Below are positions 8,767-16,247 of a stretch of DNA of 64,000 nucleotides, piece after piece; position 1 is the first letter of the stretch, and each line of letters begins with the position of its first letter. Below the pieces are notes generated by a model, which worked only from the letters and a program-made list of their open reading frames with translations, made no database searches and was not told the origin of the DNA. The DNA comes from Sphingomonas sp. TREG-RG-20F-R18-01 (GTDB lineage Bacteria; Pseudomonadota; Alphaproteobacteria; Sphingomonadales; Sphingomonadaceae). The stretch spans positions 1 to 64,000 of the forward strand of contig NZ_JAKNQQ010000003.1 in the NCBI RefSeq assembly GCF_022662475.1. Reading direction: 5' to 3'. Both the position numbers and the translations under genes were made by a program.

Positions 8767-8794
8767 CGTAACCGTTTGCTTCCGAGCACCGAAT
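8767..8794 (+). promoter_or_regulatory. ECF-type promoter for the second nrsF-like gene
   Basis: CGTAAC (8767-8772), 16 bases, CCGAAT (8789-8794), 57 bases before ATG 8851. Confidence 0.72.
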
Positions 8795-8850
8795 GTAGCG
8801 AAGACTCGCGGCGTGGAGGCCCGTCGGACGGGGGATCGACGGAGCATTTC

Positions 8851-9498
8851 ATGAACACCGAAGCGTTGATTGCCGACCTATCGACCGGATTGAGCCCCGT
8901 CCCCGTGGGCGCGCCGAGACGTCTTCTGCGCAAGGGGCTCGTCGCCGGCGCGGTGGCCGCCGCGGTCGCGGTGCTGTTCTGGCCCAGCCTCGGTCCGCGG
9001 CCCGACATGGCCACGGCCGTCATGACCGCGTCGTTCTGGATCAAGCTGCTCTACACCGCGTCGATCGCGTCGCTGGGTTTCGTGGCGCTCGACCGGCTGA
9101 GCAGGCCCGATGCGGCGAAGCTCCACTGGTCGCGGCTGCTCTGGCCCCCGGTCGCGGCGTTGGCGGCGATCGCCGCGATGCGGTGGGCCGCGGCCCCGGC
9201 TGGCGATTCCGAGGCGTTCTGGCTGGGATCGAGCTGGTGGCAGTGCCCCGCTTATGTCGCGGCGCTCGCGCTGCCGGTGTTCGTCGGGCTGATCTGGGCG
9301 ATGTCGCGGCTGGCGCCGACCCGGTTGCGCGCGGCGGGCGCGGCGGCGGGCCTGGTCTCGGGCGGCACCGGGGCGTCGATCTACGCGCTGCACTGCACCG
9401 AAAGCTCGCCGGGGTTCGTCCTCCTCTGGTACTCGCTGGGCCTTGCCGCGGCGACGGTGCTCGGCGCGGTGGCGGGTCCTCGCCTGCTGCGATGGTGA
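8851..9498 (+). CDS. Second NrsF-type (DUF1109) membrane anti-sigma factor
   Basis: A 215-residue multi-helix membrane protein of the same family as the product of 1918-2559. Cys132 (WWQC) and Cys182 (YALHC) align with the two cysteines of the first copy. No sigma-factor gene lies next to it. Because it has its own ECF-type promoter, it may act as an extra negative-feedback anti-sigma factor for the sigma encoded at 1392, or sense a different signal. ATG 8851 is supported by GGAG ten bases upstream. It is followed by an MNIO/DUF2063 pair. Confidence 0.85.
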   Translation: MNTEALIADLSTGLSPVPVGAPRRLLRKGLVAGAVAAAVAVLFWPSLGPRPDMATAVMTASFWIKLLYTASIASLGFVALDRLSRPDAAKLHWSRLLWPPVAALAAIAAMRWAAAPAGDSEAFWLGSSWWQCPAYVAALALPVFVGLIWAMSRLAPTRLRAAGAAAGLVSGGTGASIYALHCTESSPGFVLLWYSLGLAAATVLGAVAGPRLLRW

Positions 9499-9507
9499 GG
9501 TTGCCGC

Positions 9508-9535
9508 TGTAACCTTCGACGCCGGGCGATCGAAA
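9508..9535 (+). promoter_or_regulatory. ECF-type promoter for the second MNIO operon
   Basis: TGTAAC (9508-9513), 16 bases, TCGAAA (9530-9535), 65 bases before GTG 9600. Confidence 0.76.
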
Positions 9536-9599
9536 TTCCCCTTATTGCCGGGTCGGTCTCCCTCCGGAGCGAGCGCCGGCACACCATTGGAGACAAGCC

Positions 9600-10442
9600 G
9601 TGCCGGACGTAGAGATCGCACCATTTCAAGGGTTCGGGCTTGGGCTGCGTATCCCGCACTTCCAGACCTTCCTCGCCGAACCCGTCCCCGTCGATTTCAT
9701 CGAGATCATCTCGGAGAACTTTATGGTCGCCGGCGGCCGCCCGCTTCGCGTGCTCGACCAGGTGCGCGAGCGGTGGCCGGTCGCGATGCACGGCGTTTCG
9801 ATGTCGATCGGTTCGGCTGACGGCGTGCGCACGGACTATCTGACCCGGCTCAAGGCGCTCGCCGACCGGGCCCAGCCGTTATGGGTGTCCGACCATCTCA
9901 GCTGGTCACGAGTCGCGCATGTCAATTCGCACGACCTGCTGCCGCTGCCGTTCACGGAGGAGGCGCTCGACACGGTCTGCGCCAACATCCGGCATGTCCA
10001 GGACGTGCTCGAACGCCCGCTCGTCCTCGAGAACCCGTCGACCTACCTGACCTTCGCCGACGATCAGATGACCGAGTGGGCGTTCCTCGCCGAGATGACC
10101 CGGCGGACCGGCTGCTACCTCCTGCTCGATGTCAACAACATCTATGTGAGCGGCACCAACAACGGCTTCGACCCTTACGCGTATCTGGCCGGTGTCCCCG
10201 CCGATCGCGTCCGCCAGATCCATCTCGCGGGCCATAGCCAGGGGCGCGAGCGCCTGATCGACACGCACGACCAGCCGGTGGCGGATCCGGTCTGGGACCT
10301 GTTCAACCGGATCTACCCGCGACTGGGTCCGGTCGCGGCGATGATCGAGCGCGACGACAATATCCCGCCGCTTGGCGAGTTGCTGTGCGAGCTCGACATC
10401 GCCCGCCGGATCGCCACCGACGCGATGGCGCTGGCGGCATGA
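9600..10442 (+). CDS. Second MNIO (DUF692) iron oxidase
   Basis: A 280-residue DUF692 enzyme with a full ligand set: His64 (AMHGVS), His99 (SDHLSW), Glu144/Asn145 (ENPS), Asp177/Asn179 (LDVNN), His208 and His212 (IHLAGH), His223 (DTHD) and Glu250 (IERDD). It is clearly a paralogue of the first MNIO but diverged. The start is GTG 9600, with GGAG seven bases upstream. No DUF2282-like or other cysteine-rich small ORF was seen next to it. Its substrate may be one of the two precursors near 3 kb or a peptide outside the window. Confidence 0.9.
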   Translation: MPDVEIAPFQGFGLGLRIPHFQTFLAEPVPVDFIEIISENFMVAGGRPLRVLDQVRERWPVAMHGVSMSIGSADGVRTDYLTRLKALADRAQPLWVSDHLSWSRVAHVNSHDLLPLPFTEEALDTVCANIRHVQDVLERPLVLENPSTYLTFADDQMTEWAFLAEMTRRTGCYLLLDVNNIYVSGTNNGFDPYAYLAGVPADRVRQIHLAGHSQGRERLIDTHDQPVADPVWDLFNRIYPRLGPVAAMIERDDNIPPLGELLCELDIARRIATDAMALAA

Positions 10443-11185
10443 GCCTGCTCGCGCTGCAGCGGACGTTCCTGGACTTCCTGCTCGACCAGCCGACCGATCT
10501 CCCGGTCGCCGTGGGCGGCAGCGCCGGCCCCGGTCTCGCGGTCTACCACAATGCGTATCGCGCCCAACTCGTCGCGTGCTTGAAGGACAGCTACGAACGG
10601 CTCTGGGCGTGGCTCGGCGACGACGCGTTCGAGGCCGCGGCGCGACATCATATCGCGCTCCATGCTCCGACGAGCTGGACGCTGGGCGAGTACGGGATCG
10701 GCTTCGCCGACACGATCGACGCGCTCTATCCCGAAGACCCGGAGGTCGCGGAGATCGCCGCGCTCGATTGGGCGCTACGCCGCGCGTTCGACGGTCCCGA
10801 TGCGCGCCCGTTCGATCCGGCGCGCTTCGCCGAGGTCGATTGGGACGATGCCGTCCTCCACTTCGTCCCGACGCTTGACCTGCTGCCAGTGAAGACGAAT
10901 TGCGGCGCGATCTGGACCGCGATCGCGGCTGGCGATGCCGTCCCTGCCGCGCAGATGCTGCCAGAACCAGCCTGGGTGCGGGTCTGGCGGGCGGACCTGC
11001 AGCCGCATTTCGCAACGATCGAGCAGACCGAAAGCGACGCGATCCAGCGCGCCGCATCGGGCTCGAGTTTCGCGCACCTGTGTGACGGTCTGGCCGAACG
11101 GATCGGCGTCGAGGAAGCCCTGCTGGCGGCTGGCCGATATCTGGCGTCCTGGGTGCAAGATGGTCTGATCGTGGATATTCGATGA
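10439..11185 (+). CDS. Second DUF2063 MNIO partner protein
   Basis: A 248-residue protein overlapping the MNIO gene by 4 bases (ATGA). The N-terminal DUF2063 helical domain is recognisable (AVYHNAYRAQLVACLKDSYE, AWLGDDAFEAAARHHI). The C-terminal half carries the mixed partner domain. It is the presumed substrate-recognition subunit for the second MNIO. Confidence 0.86.
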   Translation: MSLLALQRTFLDFLLDQPTDLPVAVGGSAGPGLAVYHNAYRAQLVACLKDSYERLWAWLGDDAFEAAARHHIALHAPTSWTLGEYGIGFADTIDALYPEDPEVAEIAALDWALRRAFDGPDARPFDPARFAEVDWDDAVLHFVPTLDLLPVKTNCGAIWTAIAAGDAVPAAQMLPEPAWVRVWRADLQPHFATIEQTESDAIQRAASGSSFAHLCDGLAERIGVEEALLAAGRYLASWVQDGLIVDIR

Positions 11186-11214
11186 GCCGAAACAAGAGAG
11201 CGGGAAACAGCAGC

Positions 11215-11811
11215 TCAGGGCCTGTTCGCCAAGAGCCCCTCTGCCAACAGCCGGAAGGCCTCGATCGCTTTCGGCAAGACACTGTGTGGTTCGTCGCTCG
11301 CGGCAACCCAAAGCGCGGCGTTGAACGCCGTGCCGCTCAGGAGCCGCGCCGCGGCCTCGATATCGACGGGTTTCATCACCCCATCGGCGATCAAGTCGCC
11401 GACCGCCTGTTTGGTCATGCTCAGGCAGGCATTCTGGCTCGGCCAGGTCGATGGATCGCCCAGGAAGGCTGGCCCGTCCAGCAAGACGATCCGCCGAACC
11501 TCCGGCTCCAGCGCCAACTCGATATAGGCGACGCCTTCCGCCAGCAGCCTGTCCCACGGCGTGGCCGCTGTTGCGCCCGCCTGATGCGCGCGCGCCGCCA
11601 TCTCGCCATCGACCTGGGCGACGACGGCGGCCAGCAGTCCCTTCTTGTCGCCAAAGCCATGATAGAGGGCGCCACGGGTAAGCCCGACCTGCGCGGTGAG
11701 GTCGTCCATCGAGGCGGCGGCAAATCCCGCCGCGCCGAACGCCTTTCGCGCGGCGCCGAGCAGTTTGAGGCGATTTTCTTCGGTCGTTTCAGCGCGACGC
11801 TTTGCAGCCAA
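11215..11811 (-). CDS. TetR-family transcriptional repressor
   Basis: A 198-residue TetR protein. The DNA-binding domain is typical: LLGAARKAFGAAGFAAASMD, then LTRGALYHGFGDKKGLLAAV. Two TTG codons compete for the start. TTG 11811 sits five bases after a clear GGAGG and is preferred over TTG 11823, which lies upstream of that ribosome site. It is divergent from the tandem RidA gene. Two CATACG-N3-CGTAT dyads lie between them, so autoregulation plus control of the RidA gene is likely. Confidence 0.87.
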   Translation of the reverse strand: MAAKRRAETTEENRLKLLGAARKAFGAAGFAAASMDDLTAQVGLTRGALYHGFGDKKGLLAAVVAQVDGEMAARAHQAGATAATPWDRLLAEGVAYIELALEPEVRRIVLLDGPAFLGDPSTWPSQNACLSMTKQAVGDLIADGVMKPVDIEAAARLLSGTAFNAALWVAASDEPHSVLPKAIEAFRLLAEGLLANRP

Positions 11812-11828
11812 GGCTACCTCCAATTTCG

Positions 11829-11843
11829 CATACGTTTCGTATA
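11829..11843. promoter_or_regulatory. Candidate TetR operator 1
   Basis: CATACG, TTT, CGTATA: a dyad with one mismatch, just upstream of the TetR start. Confidence 0.6.
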
Positions 11844-11877
11844 TGAGATTGACGGGCGACGTTCATCCGTGCTTTCA

Positions 11878-11892
11878 CATACGAAGCGTATG
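11878..11892. promoter_or_regulatory. Candidate TetR operator 2
   Basis: CATACG, AAG, CGTATG: a perfect 6-bp dyad with a 3-base spacer. It is 49 bases from operator 1, so both lie on roughly the same helix face between the divergent genes. Confidence 0.65.
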
Positions 11893-11969
11893 CCGCTACT
11901 CCTACTGCCTCGGGGTGTCCAGCCACGGGACCCTGGGCGGGTTTGCCCTCTCGTGAAAAGGATTTCGAT

Positions 11970-12767
11970 ATGTTCAAGCGTGAAGCAGTCTTTCCGGTGG
12001 GCCGCCACGCCCTGTACGAGAAGAACGGGTATTCCGCCGCAATTCGGTCGGGCGACCTGTTGTTCGTGTCGGGTCAGGTCGGCAGTCGTGCGGACGGTTC
12101 GCCCGAACCCGATTTCGAAGCGCAGGTTCGGCAGGCGTTCGCCAATCTGGAAGCCACGCTCGCAGCGGCCGGATGCACATTCGATGACATGATCGACGTG
12201 ACGACGTTCCACACCGACCCGGAAGCGCAAATGGACGCGGTCATGGCGGTGAAGACCGAAAAACTTTCGCACACGCCCTATCCGAACTGGACCGCAATCG
12301 GCGCTACGTGGCTCGCCGGCTTCGATTTTGAAATCAAGGTAACCGCGCGGATTCCGTCGCGAGCATCAGCGTCGGTAAGCCGCCGCAACCCGCCGACGAT
12401 GTGGGATATGGCCTCGCTCGGCTACTCGCACATCAGCGTCGCGGAACCGGGCCGGCTCGCATTCCTGTCCGGCCAGATCGCGGCAGCGCCCGGGATCGAT
12501 GCCGTGCCCGACGATCTCGCCGAGCAGGCCACGATCGCGACCTCCAGCCTCGCCGCCGCCCTAAAGGAACTCGAGGCGACTGCGCACGACATCGTCATGG
12601 TGCGCGTCTATGTCGTGAACGCGACGACCGAAGCCTTCGGGCAGGCCCTCGTCCCGTTGCGGGCGCTGTTCGGCGACGCGATGCCCAGCATCACGACGAT
12701 CGGCGTGCAAGCGCTCTATCGACCCGAAATCAAGGTCGAGATCGAAATGGTGGTGCGCCTTCCCTGA
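11970..12767 (+). CDS. Tandem RidA (YjgF/UK114) domain fusion protein
   Basis: A 265-residue protein made of two RidA-type domains. The first spans about residues 1-130 (SGDLLFVSGQVG, TTFHTDPEAQMD, PNWTAIGATWLAG, ending KVTARIP). The second runs from about 140 to the end (GRLAFLSGQIAA, VRVYVVNATTEAFGQ, ITTIGVQALYRPEIKVEIE). RidA proteins hydrolyse reactive imines/enamines or act in related detoxification. Most are single-domain trimers, so a fused pair in one frame is unusual. No frameshift is needed to join them. Start ATG 11970 follows GAAAAGGA. The divergent TetR gene and paired operators suggest induction by a small molecule. Confidence 0.82.
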   Translation: MFKREAVFPVGRHALYEKNGYSAAIRSGDLLFVSGQVGSRADGSPEPDFEAQVRQAFANLEATLAAAGCTFDDMIDVTTFHTDPEAQMDAVMAVKTEKLSHTPYPNWTAIGATWLAGFDFEIKVTARIPSRASASVSRRNPPTMWDMASLGYSHISVAEPGRLAFLSGQIAAAPGIDAVPDDLAEQATIATSSLAAALKELEATAHDIVMVRVYVVNATTEAFGQALVPLRALFGDAMPSITTIGVQALYRPEIKVEIEMVVRLP

Positions 12768-12786
12768 AGCGGGTCGGCGCCCCTTC

Positions 12787-12811
12787 AGCGGCGGGTCGGC
12801 GAGCCGCCGCT
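12787..12811. terminator. Hairpin downstream of the tandem RidA gene
   Basis: AGCGGCGG (12787-12794) pairs perfectly with CCGCCGCT (12804-12811) across a 9-base loop, 20 bases after the RidA stop. It overlaps the end of the VOC remnant on the other strand. Confidence 0.5.
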
Positions 12812-12935
12812 ACCGCTTCGCTTCGCCGACCTCGATGAGGTGGCCGTCAGGATCGCGCATATAGCACCGCGTTTCGCTCTCGCGGAGCTTCGGCTCGGTC
12901 CTTTGCGGGTTGCAGGGGGAGACACGGCATCGGAC
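12810..12935 (-). pseudogene. C-terminal remnant of a VOC-family (glyoxalase-fold) protein
   Basis: On the minus strand the last ~35 codons before the stop at 12810 read ETRCYMRDPDGHLIEVGEAK. This is the characteristic C-terminal strand and metal-ligand Glu region of glyoxalase/bleomycin-resistance-fold proteins. Nothing upstream in this frame resembles the rest of the ~120-residue domain. It is interpreted as the tail of a gene otherwise lost. Confidence 0.55.
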
Positions 12936-12972
12936 GCAGTGCATGGGGGCAGGCTGACCGCGTGATCCGGCC

Positions 12973-13692
12973 TCACATGGCCGCTCTTCCAATCGATCCG
13001 CCGCCATCGACGCACAGGGTTTGCCCGGTGATGTAGCCGGCATCCTCCGACAGAAGGAAGGCGACGGCCGCCGCGATCTCTTCCGGCTGCCCCACACGCC
13101 GCATCGGGATGTTCGCGAGGAAGACACGCTCGGCCTCGCTGCCGGCCGGCGTATAGCGGCGGAGCAATTCGGTTTCGACGGGCCCGGGAGAGACCGAGTT
13201 GACCGTGATGCCCGTCTCCGCCAGTTCCAGCGCCCAGGTCCGCGTGAAGCTCGCGAGCGCCGCCTTGCTAGCTGCGTACGCCGTTCGCTTGGCCATTCCG
13301 AGGGTCGCCAAACTGGTGATGTTGACGATGCGTCCCCAGCGCTTCTGCCGCAGCGTCGGGAGAATTGCCTGGACGGCGGCGATCGGCGCGTGGAGATTGA
13401 AGCGCAGCAGCTCGTCGACGATGGCGAGATCGATCTCGCCAAGAAACTGCTGCTTCCCAACGCCGGCATTGTTGACGACGCCGTCGAACGAATGGTGCTG
13501 GGCGAGCGCAACGAAGGCCTCGGCCGAGGCCGTGTCATCGCTCAGGTCGACCGAGACGAGGGTTCCGGGGAAGGACGCAAGTGGATCCCGCGCAATGCCG
13601 ACGACCGCATGTCCTGCGCCTGCAAGACGTTTCGAGATCGCCAGCCCGATGCCTTTGGTGGCGCCGGTCACGAGAAAAGTGCGATGAGCCAC
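12973..13692 (-). CDS. Short-chain dehydrogenase/reductase (FabG-like)
   Basis: A 239-residue SDR. The cofactor-binding TGATKGIG is at residues 9-16, NNAG in the middle, and the active-site Ser and YAASK are present (Ser in NITSLAT, Tyr and Lys in [10 protein letters not shown]). The C-terminal [11 protein letters not shown] is typical of NAD(P)-dependent 3-oxoacyl-ACP-reductase-like enzymes. The start is GTG 13692, because no ATG precedes the nucleotide-binding motif. A site resembling the start-codon region of the nearby TetR gene lies 100 bases upstream and may be its operator. Confidence 0.9.
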   Translation of the reverse strand: MAHRTFLVTGATKGIGLAISKRLAGAGHAVVGIARDPLASFPGTLVSVDLSDDTASAEAFVALAQHHSFDGVVNNAGVGKQQFLGEIDLAIVDELLRFNLHAPIAAVQAILPTLRQKRWGRIVNITSLATLGMAKRTAYAASKAALASFTRTWALELAETGITVNSVSPGPVETELLRRYTPAGSEAERVFLANIPMRRVGQPEEIAAAVAFLLSEDAGYITGQTLCVDGGGSIGRAAM

Positions 13693-14028
13693 GATCGATG
13701 ATCCTTAGCGTGATGGTTGACGGATCAGAATGTCGATGCCGTTGCGCGTGGTGTTGCACGCGATCGAAAGACCTTGGCACGAACGCTGAAACCGCGTAAT
13801 GTATCGATTACTATAGAAAATCAGTTTGATGTCAAAGACTGCAGTGTGGTCGCGACGAAATGGCTGCGGAAACGGAGAGATCGGTATGCGGGAGCAGCGC
13901 TCCGAAAAGGCCGTCGTAATGCGCACGACCGCGCGGCCGGTCCGCCGATAATGGAAGGCCGCCGTCATTGCAGTCGCGTTACAACGCCGACAGACGATAC
14001 CCCCGGGCTCAAGCGCAAAAGGAACCTC
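13693..14028. other. Intergenic region with a candidate TetR-type site
   Basis: No gene is supported in this 336-base gap. The stretch 13797-13814 (TAATGTATCGATTACTAT) matches 12 of 18 bases of the site at 14667-14684 that overlaps the TetR start. It could be a second operator serving the SDR gene or the small secreted protein. Otherwise nothing notable was seen. Confidence 0.4.
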
Positions 14029-14514
14029 ATGATCGCTCGTCTTGTCATCTGCGCCGCTGCCATCGCGGTGACCGCAGGCGCCGCGACGGCGCAGCGTCTG
14101 CCGCCGGTCCCGGTCTCGACCGAAAGTCCCTGGAATGGCGACTGGGTCATCAGCCCGACGCGCAACACTGCAGAAATCAAGGAGGCTGCGGCGGACGGCT
14201 ATCGGTTTCATCTCCAGCCGGACGGCCGCATCCGCTGGGAAATCCCATCGCTGCGCGAGGTGGTCGAGGGCCGGGTCGACGGCCAGCCGATGAGCATTCG
14301 GCGCCTCAAGCCGACCAGCCTGACGTTGTCGGTCACCGCCGAAGGCGCTCGCGTCCTCGTCTATCACGTGGCGAGGGACGGAAAGCCGGAAGGGGAGGGA
14401 CGCATGACGCTGGTCGATCAGGGCAGGGCGTGGGTCGATATCTCCCAGCCCGCCGGACGCCCCGATCTTGCCGGCGCGGTCATCTACGTGCGCCCCGCTG
14501 CGGCAGACCGCTGA
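14029..14514 (+). CDS. Small secreted protein of unknown function
   Basis: A 161-residue protein with a signal peptide ending near ATAQ. The mature part is rich in beta-type sequence (WNGDWVISPTRNT, YRFHLQPDGRIRWEIPSL) with no recognised motif. The frame is open from 13717, but ATG 14029, with AAAGGAAC upstream and a proper signal peptide after it, is the clear start. No partner genes indicate a role. Confidence 0.7.
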   Translation: MIARLVICAAAIAVTAGAATAQRLPPVPVSTESPWNGDWVISPTRNTAEIKEAAADGYRFHLQPDGRIRWEIPSLREVVEGRVDGQPMSIRRLKPTSLTLSVTAEGARVLVYHVARDGKPEGEGRMTLVDQGRAWVDISQPAGRPDLAGAVIYVRPAAADR

Positions 14515-14666
14515 ACCGCAAAGGGAGCGGGGCGGATTGCGCCGCCGCCGAACCGGTCTGCCAGCTCCGAGCAATCGTGCTGATGAAGCAGGCCACCGTC
14601 CCGGCGACGCCGGCGTCAGCAAAATTCTGCGCGGATGCGAGGTATCGACATCGCGACGAAGGCACA

Positions 14667-14684
14667 TTATGTACCAATCGTTAT
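14667..14684. promoter_or_regulatory. Candidate operator overlapping the TetR start codon
   Basis: The reverse complement of this stretch, ATAACGATTGGTACATAA, matches 14 of 18 bases of the sequence in front of the related TetR gene at 17860. It overlaps the presumed start codon of the TetR gene at 14683. Confidence 0.45.
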
Positions 14685-15306
14685 GAAAATAAATGCCCTT
14701 CTCGCTTCGACTGCAGCCCGGCGCGGGCGCCCGCGGGAGTTCTGCACCGTCGAAGCGCTCAGCACTGCGCTCGGCGTCTTCTGGACCAAGGGGTATGAGG
14801 GCGCATCGTTGGCGGACCTGACCGCCGCGATGGGCATCACCAAGCCAAGCCTCTATGCCGCGTTCGGCAACAAGGAAGCACTCTTCCACAAGGCGCTCGA
14901 CCTCTACGAGGCGGAGAAGCTCGCTTATACCCGCGAGGCGCTCGCCGCACCGACCGCGCGCGGCGTTGCCGACCATATTCTGCGCGGCGCGCTCGACGCG
15001 CAAACGAGCAGCCAGGGTCCCACGGGATGCCTGGGCGTCATGAGTGCCATTACCTGTGGCCCGGAAGCCGACTCGATCAAGGCCGACGTCATCCAGCGCC
15101 GCAAGTCGTCTCAAGCCGCCTTGGTCGAGCGCTTTCGCCAGGCCCAGCGCGACGGTGACCTGCCCGACCAGATCGATCCCGAGGGGCTGACCCAGTATCT
15201 CTACGCGATCCTCCAGGGAATGGCGGTCCAGGCGGGATCAGGCGCGAGCCGCGCCGATCTTGCAAGGGTGGTCGAGACAAGCCTGACGGTGTGGCCGACC
15301 AGCTGA
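14683..15306 (+). CDS. TetR-family transcriptional regulator (YxaF-like)
   Basis: A 207-residue TetR protein. After a short tail comes RRGRPREF and the helix-turn-helix region FWTKGYEGASLADLTAAMGI and KPSLYAAFGNKEALFHKAL. The C-terminal half contains TGCLGVMS, typical of the TetR_C domain of this subgroup. It is closely related in layout to the TetR at 17860. Start ATG 14683 is taken, though 14635 is open in frame. It may control the SDR gene at 12973 through a similar site at 13797-13814. Confidence 0.88.
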   Translation: MKINALLASTAARRGRPREFCTVEALSTALGVFWTKGYEGASLADLTAAMGITKPSLYAAFGNKEALFHKALDLYEAEKLAYTREALAAPTARGVADHILRGALDAQTSSQGPTGCLGVMSAITCGPEADSIKADVIQRRKSSQAALVERFRQAQRDGDLPDQIDPEGLTQYLYAILQGMAVQAGSGASRADLARVVETSLTVWPTS

Positions 15307-15360
15307 TAACAAACCTCCGACCGGTATCCAAACGATCAGGATCAGATCTGACGGGGCATG

Positions 15361-16110
15361 CTAGGCCGCGAGCTTGCGCGCCGCGACGATTGCGCCACCC
15401 TGGCCCTGCTGCATCAGCACCGCACTGCTCAAGCCGCGCTCGGTTGCGGCGGGCAAACGAAAGTCGGCTGCCGGCCCGCGCCAGTCGCCAAGCCGCACCA
15501 GCTCGCGCACGATGTCGCGGTGCGGCAGCGTACGCCCGCCATTCTCGCCTGCGCTGATCGGGACCTCGCGCGATCGCGGGTCGTAGCGGACCAACCACAC
15601 GGTCACCGGGGCCGACGGCGCGGCCGCTGCGGCAAGGTGGACGCGACCGTCGGCCTCGCTGATCTGCGGCCCGCCCTTCGCCGGTCCCGCGCTGGCGAGA
15701 AGCGCGTCGAGCTGTGCGCGATTGCTGCCGACGATGGTCGGCCCGCCATTGACGATCACTTGCGGCGTGGCGACCTGCCCGCGTCCGGCGGCGCGGGCGT
15801 AGTCCCACTGGCGGGCGGTCCAGCGCGGAGAACCGAACGTGTCCTTCCAGCCGAGCTGGTCCCAATAGGTGACGGCGAACGACAGGGCGAGGACGTCAGG
15901 TCGGTCGGCAAGGGCGTTGACGTTGGCGTTGGCGGGCGGGCACGACGAGCATCCCTGGCTCTGGAACAGTTCGAGCACCACCGGATGCGCGGCGGATGCG
16001 CCCGCGATCGGTTGCGCCGCGCGGGTCGGGGCGGCGGGGGCGCTATCCGCCTCGCCGCACGCGGCCAGCGCAAGCGGGACAATCAGGGTCGTCAGAAGGC
16101 GGGGTGACAT
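15361..16110 (-). CDS. DUF1223 thioredoxin-like lipoprotein
   Basis: A 249-residue protein with a lipobox LAAC (Cys18), so it is probably membrane-anchored in the periplasm. DUF1223 signatures follow: VVLELFQSQGCSSCPPANAN with a CSSC redox-like motif, YWDQLGWKDTFG, RQ..YA and TPQVIVNG. DUF1223 proteins have a thioredoxin-like fold; their reaction is unknown. An ECF-type promoter lies 50 bases upstream, which places it in the sigma regulon together with the bufferin genes. That fits a thiol or metal stress role. Confidence 0.85.
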   Translation of the reverse strand: MSPRLLTTLIVPLALAACGEADSAPAAPTRAAQPIAGASAAHPVVLELFQSQGCSSCPPANANVNALADRPDVLALSFAVTYWDQLGWKDTFGSPRWTARQWDYARAAGRGQVATPQVIVNGGPTIVGSNRAQLDALLASAGPAKGGPQISEADGRVHLAAAAAPSAPVTVWLVRYDPRSREVPISAGENGGRTLPHRDIVRELVRLGDWRGPAADFRLPAATERGLSSAVLMQQGQGGAIVAARKLAA

Positions 16111-16159
16111 AAGGTCGTTCCTCTTCGCGTAAGCGCGCCCCGTGGGGCGTCCTACGCTA

Positions 16160-16187
16160 ATCCGCTCGGCGCGTGTCTCCGGTTACA
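16160..16187 (-). promoter_or_regulatory. ECF-type promoter for the DUF1223 gene
   Basis: Minus strand: TGTAAC (16187-16182), 16 bases, GCGGAT (16165-16160). Confidence 0.65.
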
Positions 16188-16247
16188 GGTCGCCTTTCCG
16201 CGCGCAGTCGGCCCGTTTCATCTCATCGCGATGCGCAATCCCGTTTG

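Larger units (their letters stand above)
8524..8850. other. Intergenic region with two divergent ECF-type promoters
   Basis: A 327-base gap without a credible gene. It holds the minus-strand promoter at 8627-8654 and the plus-strand promoter at 8767-8794. The open frame running from 7609 through this gap into 8851 is mostly antisense to the HExxH gene and is not taken as coding before 8851. Confidence 0.7.

Noticed and set aside
7609..8850. Plus-strand open frame leading into the second nrsF gene
   Set aside because: It is antisense to the HExxH protein gene and crosses two promoters. The NrsF family sequence begins only at ATG 8851.
13978..13983. GTTACA (minus-strand TGTAAC) upstream of the SDR gene
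   Set aside because: The expected second box position reads CGGCCT, so it does not fit the ECF pattern.
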